NCBI RefSeq assembly: GCF_002138415.1
Contig: NZ_CP015612.1
Span: forward strand, 1,900,001 to 1,964,000
Direction of reading: 5' to 3'
DNA from: Stenotrophomonas maltophilia
GTDB lineage: Bacteria; Pseudomonadota; Gammaproteobacteria; Xanthomonadales; Xanthomonadaceae
Length of the DNA: 64,000 nt
Positions 52,510 through 61,848 of this stretch are shown here, piece after piece; the stretch's first letter is position 1, and every line of letters starts with the position of its first letter. The notes under the pieces were generated by a model. That model did no database searches and was not told the DNA's origin. It saw only the letters and a program-made list of their open reading frames with translations. Position numbers and translations under genes: made by a program.

Positions 52510-53313
52510 ATGGAAGCACCCAAATCCATCATTGATGACATGCCGCTGCCGTGTGCGTGGCAGGAGGCGTTGGCCGATGCGCGCATCGAGCGGCAATCGA
52601 TCGGTGTGTCGCGTGCGGATGTTGCCCGCGTGCATCGGCCGGGCCAGGCCGATGCCTTCCTGAAGTCGGAAGTGATCGACACCTTCAGTGAGTTGGGCGA
52701 TGAGATCGCGCGCCTGCGTTGGCTGCAGGCACAGGGACAACCGGTGCCAACGGTGATTGCCACTGCCGAAGAGGCGGGCCGGCGCTGGTTGCTGATGAGC
52801 GCGCTGCCTGGCCGCGACCTGGCCTCGTCGCCGGAACTCGCGCCGCAGCAGCTGGTGGAACTGCTGGCCGACGTGCTACGCGGGCTGCACGCGTTGCCGG
52901 TGGCAGCCTGTCCGTTCGACCAGCGACTGGCGTCGCGCGTGCAGGCCGCGCAGGCCCGCGTTGAAGCGGGCCTGATGGATGCCGATGATTTCGATGATGA
53001 GCGCCTGGGCCAGAGTCCGCAGCAGGTCTTCGCTGAACTGTGCAGCACCCGGCCCGACCATGAAGACCTGGTGGTCAGCCATGGCGATGCGTGCCTGCCG
53101 AATCTGATGGTGGCCGAGGGCCGCTTCAGTGGTTTCATCGACTGTGGCCGGCTGGGTGTGGCCGACCGCTACCAGGACCTGGCGCTTGCCGCGCGCAGCC
53201 TGGTCCACAACTTCGGCGACACGCGTTGGGTCGCGCCGCTGTTCCAACACTACGGCGCGGTGGCCGACGAGCGCCGGCTGGCGTTCTACCGGTTGCTCGA
53301 CGAGTTCTTCTGA
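52510..53313 (+). CDS. aph(3')-IIc: Aminoglycoside 3'-phosphotransferase, APH(3')-II type
   Basis: A 267-residue cytosolic kinase that inactivates kanamycin and neomycin by phosphorylating the 3'-hydroxyl with ATP. The catalytic loop VVSHGDACLPNLMV (about residues 180-193) and metal-binding FIDCGRLGVADRYQDLALA are diagnostic for APH(3')-II. The LMSALPGRDLASSP segment lies in the ATP lobe. S. maltophilia carries a chromosomal aph(3')-IIc, so the symbol is used on that basis. The start at 52510 gives normal length; an ATG at 52465 overlapping the DUF2938 stop is an alternative. The last 28 bases overlap the convergent DoxX gene. Confidence 0.88.
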   Translation: MEAPKSIIDDMPLPCAWQEALADARIERQSIGVSRADVARVHRPGQADAFLKSEVIDTFSELGDEIARLRWLQAQGQPVPTVIATAEEAGRRWLLMSALPGRDLASSPELAPQQLVELLADVLRGLHALPVAACPFDQRLASRVQAAQARVEAGLMDADDFDDERLGQSPQQVFAELCSTRPDHEDLVVSHGDACLPNLMVAEGRFSGFIDCGRLGVADRYQDLALAARSLVHNFGDTRWVAPLFQHYGAVADERRLAFYRLLDEFF

Positions 53314-53711
53314 GCCCGCGCATGGCTGGCGATGGCGGCGCAGATCAGGCCACCGACCACGCTCAGGTGTTCCAGCGCGAAGAACAGGGCCAGCTGCTGT
53401 TCGGCGCCGTGCTTGTTCCAGAAGGTATGCACGATGACGATGGTCAGCAGCATGAACACCGCCAGCGCGCCGCTGCCCAGCCAGAGCAGGCGATCGAGCA
53501 GCAGGCACAGTGCGCCGCCCAGCAGCACCACGGCGCTGGCGATGTTGAACAGCACAGGCGGTTGCAATCCGGCCGCCTGCATTTCGGCCACGCTGTTGTC
53601 CCACGCCAGCAGCTTGGCCAGGCCCGAGGACAGGAACACCACGGCCAACAGCAGCCGGGCGAGGAACCACAGCACGCGGCTGTCGAGCAGGGTGGTGATC
53701 ATCCGTGGCAT
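53286..53711 (-). CDS. DoxX family membrane protein
   Basis: A 141-residue protein with four membrane helices. ARLLLAVVFLSSGLAKLLAW at the N-terminus and the HTFW motif are characteristic of DoxX/SURF4-like proteins. The start at 53711 has CGGAG 9 nt upstream. The 3' end overlaps the phosphotransferase gene by 28 bases on the opposite strand. Function unknown; members are linked to redox or thiol stress. Confidence 0.85.
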   Translation of the reverse strand: MPRMITTLLDSRVLWFLARLLLAVVFLSSGLAKLLAWDNSVAEMQAAGLQPPVLFNIASAVVLLGGALCLLLDRLLWLGSGALAVFMLLTIVIVHTFWNKHGAEQQLALFFALEHLSVVGGLICAAIASHARAQKNSSSNR

Positions 53712-53828
53712 GCAGGAACTCCGGGTTGAGCGTGGGACAGGCCGCGCAGCATCGGGCCTCAACCGCAGTTGAGGTCAAGGCTGGCTGAACGGAGCCCGGC
53801 GTTGGCTGGATTGCCAGCTTTTAATTGG

Positions 53829-53840
53829 ACGAACGTTCGT
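53829..53840. promoter_or_regulatory. TetR operator ACGAACGTTCGT
   Basis: A perfect 12-base palindrome 14 bases before the TetR gene's ATG. The sequence is typical of TetR/AcrR-family operators, indicating autoregulation of the TetR-DUF418 pair. Confidence 0.65.
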
Positions 53841-53854
53841 TCACTATTTGCGCC

Positions 53855-54445
53855 ATGAACCGAGCCGACCGCAACGAGCAACGCATCGCGCAGATCCTGC
53901 AGGCCGCCCTGCAGTGCTTCCTCGTGAAGGGATTCCACCAGACCAGCATGCGTGACATCGCGCAGGCGGCAGGCGTCAGCCTGGGCAATCTCTACAACCA
54001 CTTCCCGGGCAAGGAGGCGATCATCCTTGCGGTGGCGGTGGCCGAGAGCGAAGAACTGGCACCGTTGCTGCAGCGACTGGCCGCGTCCGATGGCGAGCGC
54101 GCACAGGTACTGGTTGTCCTTCAGGACTTCCACGCACTGTGCTGCCAGCCGGAATGGGCGACGCTCGCCGTCGAAGTGCTGGCCGAGAGCGCACGTAATC
54201 CGGCCGTGGCCGAGGCCTTCGCGGCCAATCGCAGGCAATTGCAGGCGACGCTGGCCGAAGCCCTGCAGCAGATGGCACAGCGCGAGCGACGGCGTCCCGT
54301 ACTGGCGCCGGCACTGCAGGCGCAGGTGCTGCTGGATGCCATCGAAAGCGATGCGCTGCGTCGGGGGCTGGGCGAAGCCGATGGCACCGATGAAGCATTG
54401 CTGGATCTTGGCCTGCTCGTGCTGCTGCTGGGCGCACGCGCATGA
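53855..54445 (+). CDS. TetR family regulator
   Basis: A 196-residue repressor with HTH MRDIAQAAGVSLGNLYNHFPGKEAII (about residues 31-56). The C-terminal ligand domain is unassigned. The start MNRADRNEQR at 53855 is preferred over a longer frame that runs through the operator. Its stop overlaps the ATG of the DUF418 membrane gene (ATGA), so the two form an operon under autorepression. Confidence 0.92.
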   Translation: MNRADRNEQRIAQILQAALQCFLVKGFHQTSMRDIAQAAGVSLGNLYNHFPGKEAIILAVAVAESEELAPLLQRLAASDGERAQVLVVLQDFHALCCQPEWATLAVEVLAESARNPAVAEAFAANRRQLQATLAEALQQMAQRERRRPVLAPALQAQVLLDAIESDALRRGLGEADGTDEALLDLGLLVLLLGARA

Positions 54446-55476
54446 ATGCTGCTGACCGGCGGTTGCACGGGCTGGACCTGGCGCGTTACCTCGCATTGGC
54501 CGGCATGGTGCTGGTCAACTTCCGCCTCGCGATGGCCGTGCCGGCAGAGGGTGAGGGTTGGCTGGCAGGATTCTTCCATCTGCTGGAGGGCAAGGCCTCG
54601 GCCACGTTCGTCACCCTGGCCGGTCTTGGCCTGGTGCTGGCCACGCAGCGGCAGGCTTGGTGGCCGGCCAGTGTGCAGACCTGGCGGCGCGCACTGTTCC
54701 TGATGGTGCTGGGCCTGCTCAACCTGACCCTGTTCCCAGCCGATATCCTGCATTACTACGCGGTGTATTTCGCGTTGGCAGTGCTGTGGCTGCGTGCCTC
54801 GCCGCGGGTGTTGCTGGCCAGCATCGTGGGCCTGGCGGCCTGTTCGTTCTGGGCGTTGCTGCACTGGGACTACAGCCAGGGATGGAACTGGCAGACGCTG
54901 GAATACACCGGTCTGTGGCAATGGCCGGGCGCGGCCCGCAACCTGCTGTTCAATGGCTTCCACCCGTTGATGCCGTGGCTGTGCTTCTTCCTGCTGGGCA
55001 TGCTGCTGGCGCGCCTTCCGTTGTCGCAGCCGCGAGTGCAGCATGCGTTGTTGCTGCTGGGCGTGCTGCTGCTCGGCGCGGGCCAGGGTGTGCAGCACCT
55101 TGCGCAGGGAACACCCTGGCAGGGGTGGCTGGGAACGCAGCCGATGCCGCCGGGGCCGGCCTACGTACTCACCGGTGCGGGTGCAGCCTGCAGTGTCATC
55201 GCCGCCTGCCTGTGGCTGACGCGTGTACGCCCGGGCGACTGGCTGGAGCCGTTCACCGCGGCCGGGCGCATGACCCTGACCCTGTATGTGGGTCACATCC
55301 TGCTGGGCATGGGCACGCTGGAAAGCCTGGGCCTGCTTGATGGCCGTGCATCGCTGGCGTCGGTGCTGTTGTGGGCGCTGCTGTTCCTGATGCTGGCGAC
55401 CGCTGCGGCGTGGCTGTGGTCATGGCAGTTCGCACGCGGCCCGCTGGAGGCGGTGATGCGGCGCATCGCAGGCTAG
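54442..55476 (+). CDS. DUF418/DUF1624-type multi-pass membrane protein
   Basis: A 344-residue inner-membrane protein with about nine hydrophobic segments. LHGLDLARYLALAGMVLVNF at the N-terminus matches the acyltransferase-like DUF1624/DUF418 families, and TAAGRMTLTLYVGHILLGMG is the DUF418-type C-terminal motif. Translationally coupled to the TetR gene upstream. Role unknown, perhaps modification of a cell-envelope component. Confidence 0.85.
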   Translation: MNAADRRLHGLDLARYLALAGMVLVNFRLAMAVPAEGEGWLAGFFHLLEGKASATFVTLAGLGLVLATQRQAWWPASVQTWRRALFLMVLGLLNLTLFPADILHYYAVYFALAVLWLRASPRVLLASIVGLAACSFWALLHWDYSQGWNWQTLEYTGLWQWPGAARNLLFNGFHPLMPWLCFFLLGMLLARLPLSQPRVQHALLLLGVLLLGAGQGVQHLAQGTPWQGWLGTQPMPPGPAYVLTGAGAACSVIAACLWLTRVRPGDWLEPFTAAGRMTLTLYVGHILLGMGTLESLGLLDGRASLASVLLWALLFLMLATAAAWLWSWQFARGPLEAVMRRIAG

Positions 55477-55575
55477 TTCTCTGGTCGTACCGAGGCAATG
55501 TTGTGACGGACATGTCTGTGTCGTGGCGAGCGCATCTGCGATAGTGGCGGCAGGTAACACTTTCCGCTTGCATCC

Positions 55576-56583
55576 ATGTCATTCGCTTCGGCGCAGCATC
55601 TCGGCGAAGTCCTGCAACAATCCTATGGCATCACCCCCACCGCCGTGGTGCCACGCCCGGTGGGCGCCGACGCCAATGCCAGCGTGTATCGCGTCGATGC
55701 GCGGCACGGGCAATGGTGGTTGAAGTGCCGCACCTACCAGGTCGACCCATCGGTGTGGGACAGCCTGCACTGGATGCGCGGCACGTTGGGTATCGATGAG
55801 ATCGTCGCGCCGTGGCCGGCACTGACCGGTGGTGCGTCGGTACAGCGCTGGGGATTGCAGTTCACCCTGTTCCCTTATGTGGAAGGCCAGTCCGGGTTCG
55901 AGGCGGCGTTGAGCCGCACGCAGTGGCAGCGGCTGGGTGAGGTGCTGCGGCGCCTGCACGGCGCGCAGCTGCCAGCGGAACTACAGCAGGCGCTGCCGAT
56001 CGTCCGGCTGGAAACCGCGGCGCTGGAGATCGTCGGGCAGTGGTTGGCCGGCGAGGGCCTGGCGGCCGCGAAGGACGGGCTGGGCCGCGCATTCGTTTCG
56101 GTATGGGACCAGCAGCATGCGCGCATCGCGGCGCTGCATGCGCAGGCACGGGGACTGCTCGCGGCCTTGCAGAACGTGCCGGTAGACCTGCATCTGTGCC
56201 ACACCGATCTGCATGCCGGCAACCTGCTGATGGGCAATGACGGTGGGCTGCACCTGATCGATTGGGATGGCCTGTCGCTGGCACCGCGCGAGCGCGACCT
56301 GATGTTCATCGGTGCGGCTGTTGGCGGGCGCTGGGGGCGCGAGAATCCGCTGGGCTTCGAGGACGGCTACGGCAGCGACCGCGGCGACCCGCGCTGGATC
56401 GCCTGGTACCGGCACTGGCGCATCCTGCAGGACCTGATCGAGTTCCAGCAGGTGCTGCTGGGCAGCGATGGTGAGGAGCGTTCGCCGCAACTGCGCCGGC
56501 AGTCACTGCACTTCCTGGGGGAGCAGTTCGCGCCGGGTAATGTGTTCGATGCGGCGGAGCGGGTGTATCGCGCGTTGGATTAG
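55576..56583 (+). CDS. aph(9): APH(9)-type spectinomycin phosphotransferase
   Basis: A 335-residue kinase-like protein. LCHTDLHAGNLLMGNDGGLH (about residues 211-230) is the catalytic loop and LIDWDGLSLAPRERDLMFIG the metal-binding segment; the latter matches APH(9)-I enzymes very closely, as do GYGSDRGDPRWIAWYRHWRI and FQQVLL. Expected activity is ATP-dependent phosphorylation of spectinomycin at the 9-hydroxyl. Length agrees with APH(9)-Ia. S. maltophilia genomes commonly carry such a gene. Spectinomycin resistance itself is inferred. Confidence 0.8.
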   Translation: MSFASAQHLGEVLQQSYGITPTAVVPRPVGADANASVYRVDARHGQWWLKCRTYQVDPSVWDSLHWMRGTLGIDEIVAPWPALTGGASVQRWGLQFTLFPYVEGQSGFEAALSRTQWQRLGEVLRRLHGAQLPAELQQALPIVRLETAALEIVGQWLAGEGLAAAKDGLGRAFVSVWDQQHARIAALHAQARGLLAALQNVPVDLHLCHTDLHAGNLLMGNDGGLHLIDWDGLSLAPRERDLMFIGAAVGGRWGRENPLGFEDGYGSDRGDPRWIAWYRHWRILQDLIEFQQVLLGSDGEERSPQLRRQSLHFLGEQFAPGNVFDAAERVYRALD

Positions 56584-56612
56584 GTTCTGGGCCGTTGCCA
56601 GGATCGCCCCGG

Positions 56613-56688
56613 GTAGAGTCGACTGTTAGTCGACTGCTCTTCGATTGGAACAGGCAAAGCCCGCGCTGCGCGCGATAGTCGACTCTAC
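56613..56688. repeat. GTAG-headed long inverted repeat
   Basis: GTAGAGTCGACT at 56613-56624 pairs with AGTCGACTCTAC at 56677-56688; TTAGTCGACT nearby adds an inner hairpin. It lies between the convergent APH(9) and EamA genes and is a likely bidirectional transcription boundary. Confidence 0.75.
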
Positions 56689-56714
56689 CAAGGGCTTGTC
56701 CGTCGAGGCGGTTT

Positions 56715-57641
56715 TCATTCGGCGGGCTTGGCCGCTGCAGAGGCGGCCGCGCTTGCGGCGCGGCGCGACAACACCGCTTCGCGATGGGCGATGTAGGCGT
56801 TGGCGGCGAGGATGATGCCGGCGCCGATGATGGTCCATCGATCCACGGTTTCATTGAACAGCAGCCAGCCGCACAGCGTCACCAGCGGCAGCTGCAGGAA
56901 GCTGATCGGGGTCAGCGCCGAGACTTCGCCCAGGCGAAGTGCACGCGTCCACAGCAGCTGGCCGATGGTGCCGAGCACGCCGGTGGCCAGCAGCCACAGC
57001 CATGCGGTGCCGGTGGGCCAGACCCACACGAACACTGCCGGCACCAACGACAATGGCACCCAGAACACGTAGGTGTAGAGCACTACGGTATCGGCACTGT
57101 CGATGCGGGTGAGCTGCTTGATCTGGATCGCGACCAGTGAACTCAGCACGGCGGCGGCCACCGCGACCAGGCTGCCGGCGGTGAAACCGGCGGTGCCGGG
57201 GCGCACGATCACCAGCACGCCGATGAAGCCGACCACCACCGCCGCCCAGCGGCGCACGCGCACGGTCTCGCCCAGCCACAGCACGGCGGCGATGGTGACA
57301 AACAGGGGCGTGGAGTAGGAGAGCGACACCGCCTGCGCCAACGGCAGGTGGCCCAGTGCCCAGAACGCGCACAGCATCGATCCCAGGCCGATCGCACTGC
57401 GCACGAAGTAGCGCGGCAGCTGTTGGGTCTTCAGCGGCGCGTGGCCTGGCCGCAGCAGCATCGGCAACAGCGCCAGCAGGCCGAAGGCGTTGCGGAAGAA
57501 CGCCACTTCCTGGGTGGGCACGTAACGGGTGGCGTAGCGGATCGCCACCGCCATCAGGCCGAATGCCATCGTGCTGCCGAGCATCAGCAGCGCCGCCCGC
57601 ATCGGGGTGGCGCTGGGGGAGAGGGCGGGGGTGTTCACCAC
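56715..57641 (-). CDS. EamA-type DMT transporter
   Basis: A 308-residue inner-membrane protein with ten predicted helices in two EamA halves ([21 protein letters not shown], then LLSLALAVTL-like segments around [17 protein letters not shown]). Drug/metabolite transporter superfamily, substrate unknown. It starts with GTG 57641, overlapping the murB stop by a few bases, so it is co-transcribed with murB and pyrD. An ATG at 57602 is an alternative start. Confidence 0.9.
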   Translation of the reverse strand: MVNTPALSPSATPMRAALLMLGSTMAFGLMAVAIRYATRYVPTQEVAFFRNAFGLLALLPMLLRPGHAPLKTQQLPRYFVRSAIGLGSMLCAFWALGHLPLAQAVSLSYSTPLFVTIAAVLWLGETVRVRRWAAVVVGFIGVLVIVRPGTAGFTAGSLVAVAAAVLSSLVAIQIKQLTRIDSADTVVLYTYVFWVPLSLVPAVFVWVWPTGTAWLWLLATGVLGTIGQLLWTRALRLGEVSALTPISFLQLPLVTLCGWLLFNETVDRWTIIGAGIILAANAYIAHREAVLSRRAASAAASAAAKPAE

Positions 57642-58696
57642 TGTGCGCCGAGCAGGCGGGGCTCCGGTTCGATCGGCACGCCGAACTTCTCCAGCACCGA
57701 GGCCGAGATGCGACGGGCCAGCGCCAGCAGCTCAGCGCCGGTGGCGTTGCCGTGGTTGACCAGCACCAGCGCGTGGCTCGGCGCCACGCCGGCATCGCCT
57801 TCGCGGAAGCCCTTCCAGCCGCAGGACTCGATCATCCATGCCGCCGAGACCTTGCGCTTGTCCTCGCGGTCTGCCGGGAACACCGGCAGCTCGGGGAAGT
57901 GCTGCAGCAGCACGTCGACCTGTTCCAGTGGCAACATCGGGTTCTTGAAGAAGCTGCCGGCATTGCCGAGCACATCCGGGTCGGGCAGCTTGCGGCGGCG
58001 GATCGCGATCACCGCATTGGCCACGTCCACCGCGCTCGGCAATTCCACGCCCTGCGCCTGCAGTTCCTCGCGGATGCCGGCGTAGTCCATGCGCAGATCA
58101 TGCAGTAGCGGCAGCTTCAATTCGATGGCAGTGATCAGGTAGCGATCCGGTTGCTGCTTGAACACGCTGTCGCGGTAGGCGAAACCACATTGTTCGTTGT
58201 CCAGTCGCACCCAGGCCTGTTCCTGGCAGTCCCAGGCTTCGACGGCCTGGATGAACTCGCCGATCTGCGCGCCGTAGGCACCGATGTTCTGGATCGGCGC
58301 GGCACCGGCGGTGCCGGGAATCAGGGCCAGATTTTCCAGGCCGGACAAGCCTTCCTGCAGCGACCACATCACCAGGCCATGCCAGGGCACGCCGGCGCCG
58401 GCGCGGATCACCGCATGGTCGGCGCGGTGTTCAAGGAAACTGATGTCCCGGTTGCCGAACACCAGCACGGTGCCAGGCAGGTCCTCGGCGATCAGCACGT
58501 TGCTGCCTGCACCCAGCACCAGCAGCGGGCCGTTGGCCACGTCGGGCAGGGCGAGTGCTTCCGGCAGCAGCGCCGCATCGTGCAGTTCCAGCAGCTGCGC
58601 GGCGCTGGCCTGCACGTGGAAGGTGTTCAGTGCCTGCAGCGGCGCGTTGCGGGTGAGCGTCCAGCGCAGCGGGGCATTGCCGTCGACGGTATCCAT
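57635..58696 (-). CDS. murB: UDP-N-acetylenolpyruvoylglucosamine reductase
   Basis: A 353-residue cytosolic FAD enzyme reducing UDP-GlcNAc-enolpyruvate to UDP-MurNAc with NADPH in peptidoglycan synthesis. [12 protein letters not shown] at the N-terminus, [33 protein letters not shown] and the catalytic [10 protein letters not shown] (type I) are present, and [12 protein letters not shown] follows. The start ATG 58696 is preferred; GTG 58708 overlaps the pyrD stop (GTGA) and could be used. Second gene of pyrD-murB-eamA. Confidence 0.95.
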   Translation of the reverse strand: MDTVDGNAPLRWTLTRNAPLQALNTFHVQASAAQLLELHDAALLPEALALPDVANGPLLVLGAGSNVLIAEDLPGTVLVFGNRDISFLEHRADHAVIRAGAGVPWHGLVMWSLQEGLSGLENLALIPGTAGAAPIQNIGAYGAQIGEFIQAVEAWDCQEQAWVRLDNEQCGFAYRDSVFKQQPDRYLITAIELKLPLLHDLRMDYAGIREELQAQGVELPSAVDVANAVIAIRRRKLPDPDVLGNAGSFFKNPMLPLEQVDVLLQHFPELPVFPADREDKRKVSAAWMIESCGWKGFREGDAGVAPSHALVLVNHGNATGAELLALARRISASVLEKFGVPIEPEPRLLGAQW

Positions 58697-58704
58697 GGGC
58701 GCGC

Positions 58705-59760
58705 TCACAGCGGGGCCACCGCGCCGCGGCTGGGCGCTTCGCGGCGGCGACGGATCGCCTCCACGCACTCCGATACCAGCGACGGGCCGCGGAAGATCAG
58801 GCCGCTGTAGCACTGCACCAGCGCCGCACCAGCAGCCATCTTGGCCACCGCGTCGGCACCGGACAGGATGCCGCCAACGCCGATCAGCGGCACCGATTCG
58901 GGCAGGCGCGCGCGCAGGCGGCGCAGCACCAGCGTGGACTGTTCCAGCACCGGCGCACCGGACAGGCCACCGGCTTCGTTGGCCAGCGGGTCGCCGGCCA
59001 CCTTGCTGTGGTCGACGGTGGTGTTGGTGGCGATCACGCCGTCCACCTGCAGTTCGCCCAGTACGCGGGCAGCGGCATCGATGTCGCGCTCGCTGAGGTC
59101 GGGCGCCACCTTGACCAGCATCGGCACGCGACGGCCGTGGCGTGCCGCGAGATCTTCCTGGCGGTCGCGCAACTGGCTGACCAGCTGGCGCAGCGCGGTT
59201 TCTTCCTGCAGTTCACGCAGGCCGGCGGTGTTGGGCGAGGAAATGTTGACAGTGATGTAGTCGGCCAGCGGGTACACCTTGTCCAGGCAGGCGATGTAAT
59301 CGTCCACGGCCTGTTCGTTCGGGGTGTCCTTGTTCTTGCCGATGTTGATGCCGAGCAGGCCGCGGCGGTTGCGCGCGCGCTCGACGTTGCGCACCAGCGC
59401 GTCGACGCCCGCATTGTTGAAGCCCATGCGGTTGATGATCGCGTTGTGTTCCGGCAGGCGGAACAGGCGCGGCTGCGGATTGCCGGCCTGCGGGCGCGGG
59501 GTGATGGTGCCGATTTCGACGAAGCCGAAACCCAGCGCGAACAATGCATCGATGTGCTCGCCATTCTTGTCCAGGCCGGCGGCCAGGCCGACCGGATTGG
59601 GGAAGGTAAGCCCGAACACCGTGCTGGGCATCGGCGCGATGCGTGCGGCCAGCAGCGGCGTGGTGCCGGTGCGATAGGCCAGGTCCAGTGCGGACAGGCC
59701 GAGGCCGTGGGCGCGCTCGGCGTCGAGCGAGAACAGGAAGGGGCGGGCAAGCGAATACAT
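58705..59760 (-). CDS. pyrD: Dihydroorotate dehydrogenase (quinone), class 2
   Basis: A 351-residue membrane-associated enzyme oxidising dihydroorotate to orotate with quinone. The N-terminal helix region [18 protein letters not shown] (typical of class 2), [28 protein letters not shown], the catalytic Ser in [13 protein letters not shown] and [10 protein letters not shown] are all present, with [19 protein letters not shown] for FMN phosphate. It leads the pyrD-murB-eamA run; the methyltransferase gene is 9 bases upstream on the same strand. Confidence 0.97.
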   Translation of the reverse strand: MYSLARPFLFSLDAERAHGLGLSALDLAYRTGTTPLLAARIAPMPSTVFGLTFPNPVGLAAGLDKNGEHIDALFALGFGFVEIGTITPRPQAGNPQPRLFRLPEHNAIINRMGFNNAGVDALVRNVERARNRRGLLGINIGKNKDTPNEQAVDDYIACLDKVYPLADYITVNISSPNTAGLRELQEETALRQLVSQLRDRQEDLAARHGRRVPMLVKVAPDLSERDIDAAARVLGELQVDGVIATNTTVDHSKVAGDPLANEAGGLSGAPVLEQSTLVLRRLRARLPESVPLIGVGGILSGADAVAKMAAGAALVQCYSGLIFRGPSLVSECVEAIRRRREAPSRGAVAPL

Positions 59761-59769
59761 GCGTAGGTT

Positions 59770-60540
59770 TCAGTCCAGCGTGCCGAGGAAGGCTCGGGTT
59801 CGATATTCAAAAGCAACCTGGCCGTCGACCGCGTAGGCGGCGAACAGGTTCTGCAGAGCGTCGATCATCGGTGCGTGGCGCGGATGACCGGCTTGCGGGG
59901 CATAGGAGGAGGACAGCAGGCGTCCGCGCAGGGCATCGAAGTCCAGATGCTGTACGTTCGGCAACTCCACCATGCCGCGCAGGCCAGGGCCGAACCACGC
60001 CTGCATGGTGGCATCGTCCTGGTAGCGCTCGGCCACGGCGGAGTAGTCGGTGCCGTAATCCAGCAGCAGCTGTTCGTAGCCGACCAGGAACGGACTGGCA
60101 TCGAGCAGGCGCGAATTCCAGTAGATCAGTGCCAGGCCACCCGGGCGCAGGATGCGCTGCCACTCGGCGCGCACCGCCACGGTATCGAACCAGTGGAAGG
60201 CCTGCGCGACGCTGACCAGATCGATGCTGGCATCGTCCAGTGTGGTGGCCTCGGCGCGGCCGTCCACCGCACGGAACTGCGGATACTGCGGCGCCAGCCA
60301 TTCCTCGGCCGCGCCACGCATGGCGGCGTTGGGTTCAACCGCGACAACGGGATGGCCGCTGGCCAGGAACAGGCGACTGGAAATGCCGGTCCCGGCGCCG
60401 ATATCGGCGACCAGCGCCTTGCGGCTGACGCCCATCGGGCCGTGCAGCCAGTCCAGCAGCGCGGGCGGGTAATCAGGCCGGTAGCGGACGTAATCGGCGA
60501 CGCGGCTGCTGAAGCGTTCAGTGCTGTCGGAAGTGGTCAT
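59770..60540 (-). CDS. SAM-dependent methyltransferase
   Basis: A 256-residue class I methyltransferase. It has the SAM motif VADIGAGTGISSRLFL (residues about 45-60), VVAVEPNAAMR, and DLVSVAQAFHWFD typical of the YcgJ/UbiE-like group. The early FSSRVADYVRYRPDYPPALLDWL fits this family. The start is MTTSDSTERF at 60540. Located between the DUF4190 gene and pyrD; substrate unknown. Confidence 0.92.
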   Translation of the reverse strand: MTTSDSTERFSSRVADYVRYRPDYPPALLDWLHGPMGVSRKALVADIGAGTGISSRLFLASGHPVVAVEPNAAMRGAAEEWLAPQYPQFRAVDGRAEATTLDDASIDLVSVAQAFHWFDTVAVRAEWQRILRPGGLALIYWNSRLLDASPFLVGYEQLLLDYGTDYSAVAERYQDDATMQAWFGPGLRGMVELPNVQHLDFDALRGRLLSSSYAPQAGHPRHAPMIDALQNLFAAYAVDGQVAFEYRTRAFLGTLD

Positions 60541-60544
60541 GGCG

Positions 60545-60829
60545 TCAGTTCGACACCGCGGCCAGCCACGCCAGGCCACCGAAGAACAGGATGAAGACCA
60601 GGATGGCGGCAAGCACGGCGCCGACCATCACCCAGCCCAGCACAAGGCCGGTGACGGCCAGGCCATCACCTTCCAGTTCATGCGGGCGGCGGCGGATCTC
60701 GGCGCGGGCCATGTGGCCGGTGATGATGGCCACGATGCTGGCCACGAAGGGCAGGACGGTCCAGCTGGCGATGCCCATGACCAGGCTGACCACGGCCAGG
60801 GCGCTTGTCTGTCGGGGTGCCACGCTCAT
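60545..60829 (-). CDS. DUF4190 small membrane protein
   Basis: A 94-residue protein with two membrane helices (SLVMGIASWTVLPFVASIVAI and GLVLGWVMVGAVLAAILVFI) joined by GHMARAEIRRRP, the DUF4190 pattern. The start ATG is at 60829; longer in-frame starts run through the region upstream and are unlikely. It is 4 bases ahead of the methyltransferase gene. Confidence 0.88.
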   Translation of the reverse strand: MSVAPRQTSALAVVSLVMGIASWTVLPFVASIVAIITGHMARAEIRRRPHELEGDGLAVTGLVLGWVMVGAVLAAILVFILFFGGLAWLAAVSN

Positions 60830-60942
60830 CGGGGTCCTCCTTGGCAGTGTGCACATGATAGTGCCTCTGCCCGGGCAATCCCATGCCCGGCGGATGCGAT
60901 GGCAGGCGTGGACCCTGGTGGGCGAACGAGGTGCAAGCCCTG

Positions 60943-60995
60943 GTAGGCGTCGACCTCGGTCGACGAAAGGCATGCCAACCAAGGTTGGCAGCTAC
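60943..60995. repeat. Pair of GTAG hairpins, head to head
   Basis: GTAGGCGTCGACC/GGTCGACG at 60943-60965 and TGCCAACC/GGTTGGCAGCTAC at 60973-60995. Lies between the SDR stop and the DUF4190 gene. Confidence 0.75.
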
Positions 60996-61008
60996 CGGAG
61001 TGCCGGTG

Positions 61009-61848
61009 TCAGCCCATCAACACCTGGCCGCCATCCACGTTGAGCACGCTGCCGGTGACCCAGCGCGCCAGCGGCGAGCACAGGAACAGGGCGGCATCGG
61101 CGATCTCGTGTGGGTGGCCGAAGCGACCGAACGGAATCTTCGCCAACGTACCGTGGTACAGGGCGGGATCTTCGGTGCGGCGGCGGTCCCAGAGGCCGTC
61201 ATCGAACTCGATCGAGCCCGGTGCGATGGCATTGACCCGGATTCGATCCTTGGCCAGCGCCAGTGCCTGCGAAGTGGTGTAGTGCGACAGCGCGGCCTTG
61301 GCGGCGGCGTAGGGTGCGCCACCGGGGCGCGGCTGCTGCGCGGCAATCGACGACAGGTTGAGAATGCAGGCGTCGCTGGATGCGCGCAGCCAGGGCAGGG
61401 CCATGCGTGAGGCACGCACGGCGGCCATCAGATCGATCTGCAGGCTGGCGGCCCAGCCGTCCTCGTCGTCGGCCATGCCGTAGCCGGTGGCGTTGTTGAC
61501 CAGCACATCGATGCCGCCGAGTGTGTCGGCGGCGGCCTCCAGCCAGGCCTGGATCTGGCCGGGGTCGGCCAGATCGGCGGAGAACGTGTGCAGTTCGAAG
61601 CCCTGCACCCGTGTATCGGCACGCAGGGCATCCAGACCGGCCTGGCCGCGCGCGCAGACAGAGACCTGCGCACCGGCGCCGGCAAACGCCAGCGCCATTT
61701 CACGGCCAATGCCCTTGCTGCCGCCGGCGATCAGCACGCGGCGGCCGGTGAAATCGAGGGTCGGAGCCCCTGTGGGGATCCGACCCTTCTCTGGGGTCAG
61801 ATCCCCGGAGGGGCTCTGACCCATGGACGTGGCCGGATCCGTTGCCAT
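61009..61848 (-). CDS. Short-chain dehydrogenase/reductase
   Basis: A 279-residue SDR. GGSKGIGREMALAFAGAG is the cofactor loop, VLVNNATGYG and LNLSSIAA (catalytic Ser) follow, and YAAAKAALS holds Tyr and Lys. The start ATG 61848 overlaps the stop of the aldehyde dehydrogenase gene (TGATG), so the two are co-transcribed. The N-terminal 30 residues are encoded by a double palindrome (61758-61822) of the dispersed GGGGTC family and look unlike protein; the native N-terminus was probably TLDFTGRRVLIAG. Substrate unknown. Confidence 0.88.
   Translation of the reverse strand: MATDPATSMGQSPSGDLTPEKGRIPTGAPTLDFTGRRVLIAGGSKGIGREMALAFAGAGAQVSVCARGQAGLDALRADTRVQGFELHTFSADLADPGQIQAWLEAAADTLGGIDVLVNNATGYGMADDEDGWAASLQIDLMAAVRASRMALPWLRASSDACILNLSSIAAQQPRPGGAPYAAAKAALSHYTTSQALALAKDRIRVNAIAPGSIEFDDGLWDRRRTEDPALYHGTLAKIPFGRFGHPHEIADAALFLCSPLARWVTGSVLNVDGGQVLMG
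61758..61822. repeat. Double palindrome inside the SDR coding sequence
   Basis: Two back-to-back hairpins: GGGTCGGAGCCCC/GGGGATCCGACCC at 61758-61786 and GGGGTCAGATCCCC/GGGGCTCTGACCC at 61793-61822. Same family as 5542-5582 and 30901-30937, but here read through as codons 9-31 of the SDR. Confidence 0.85.
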
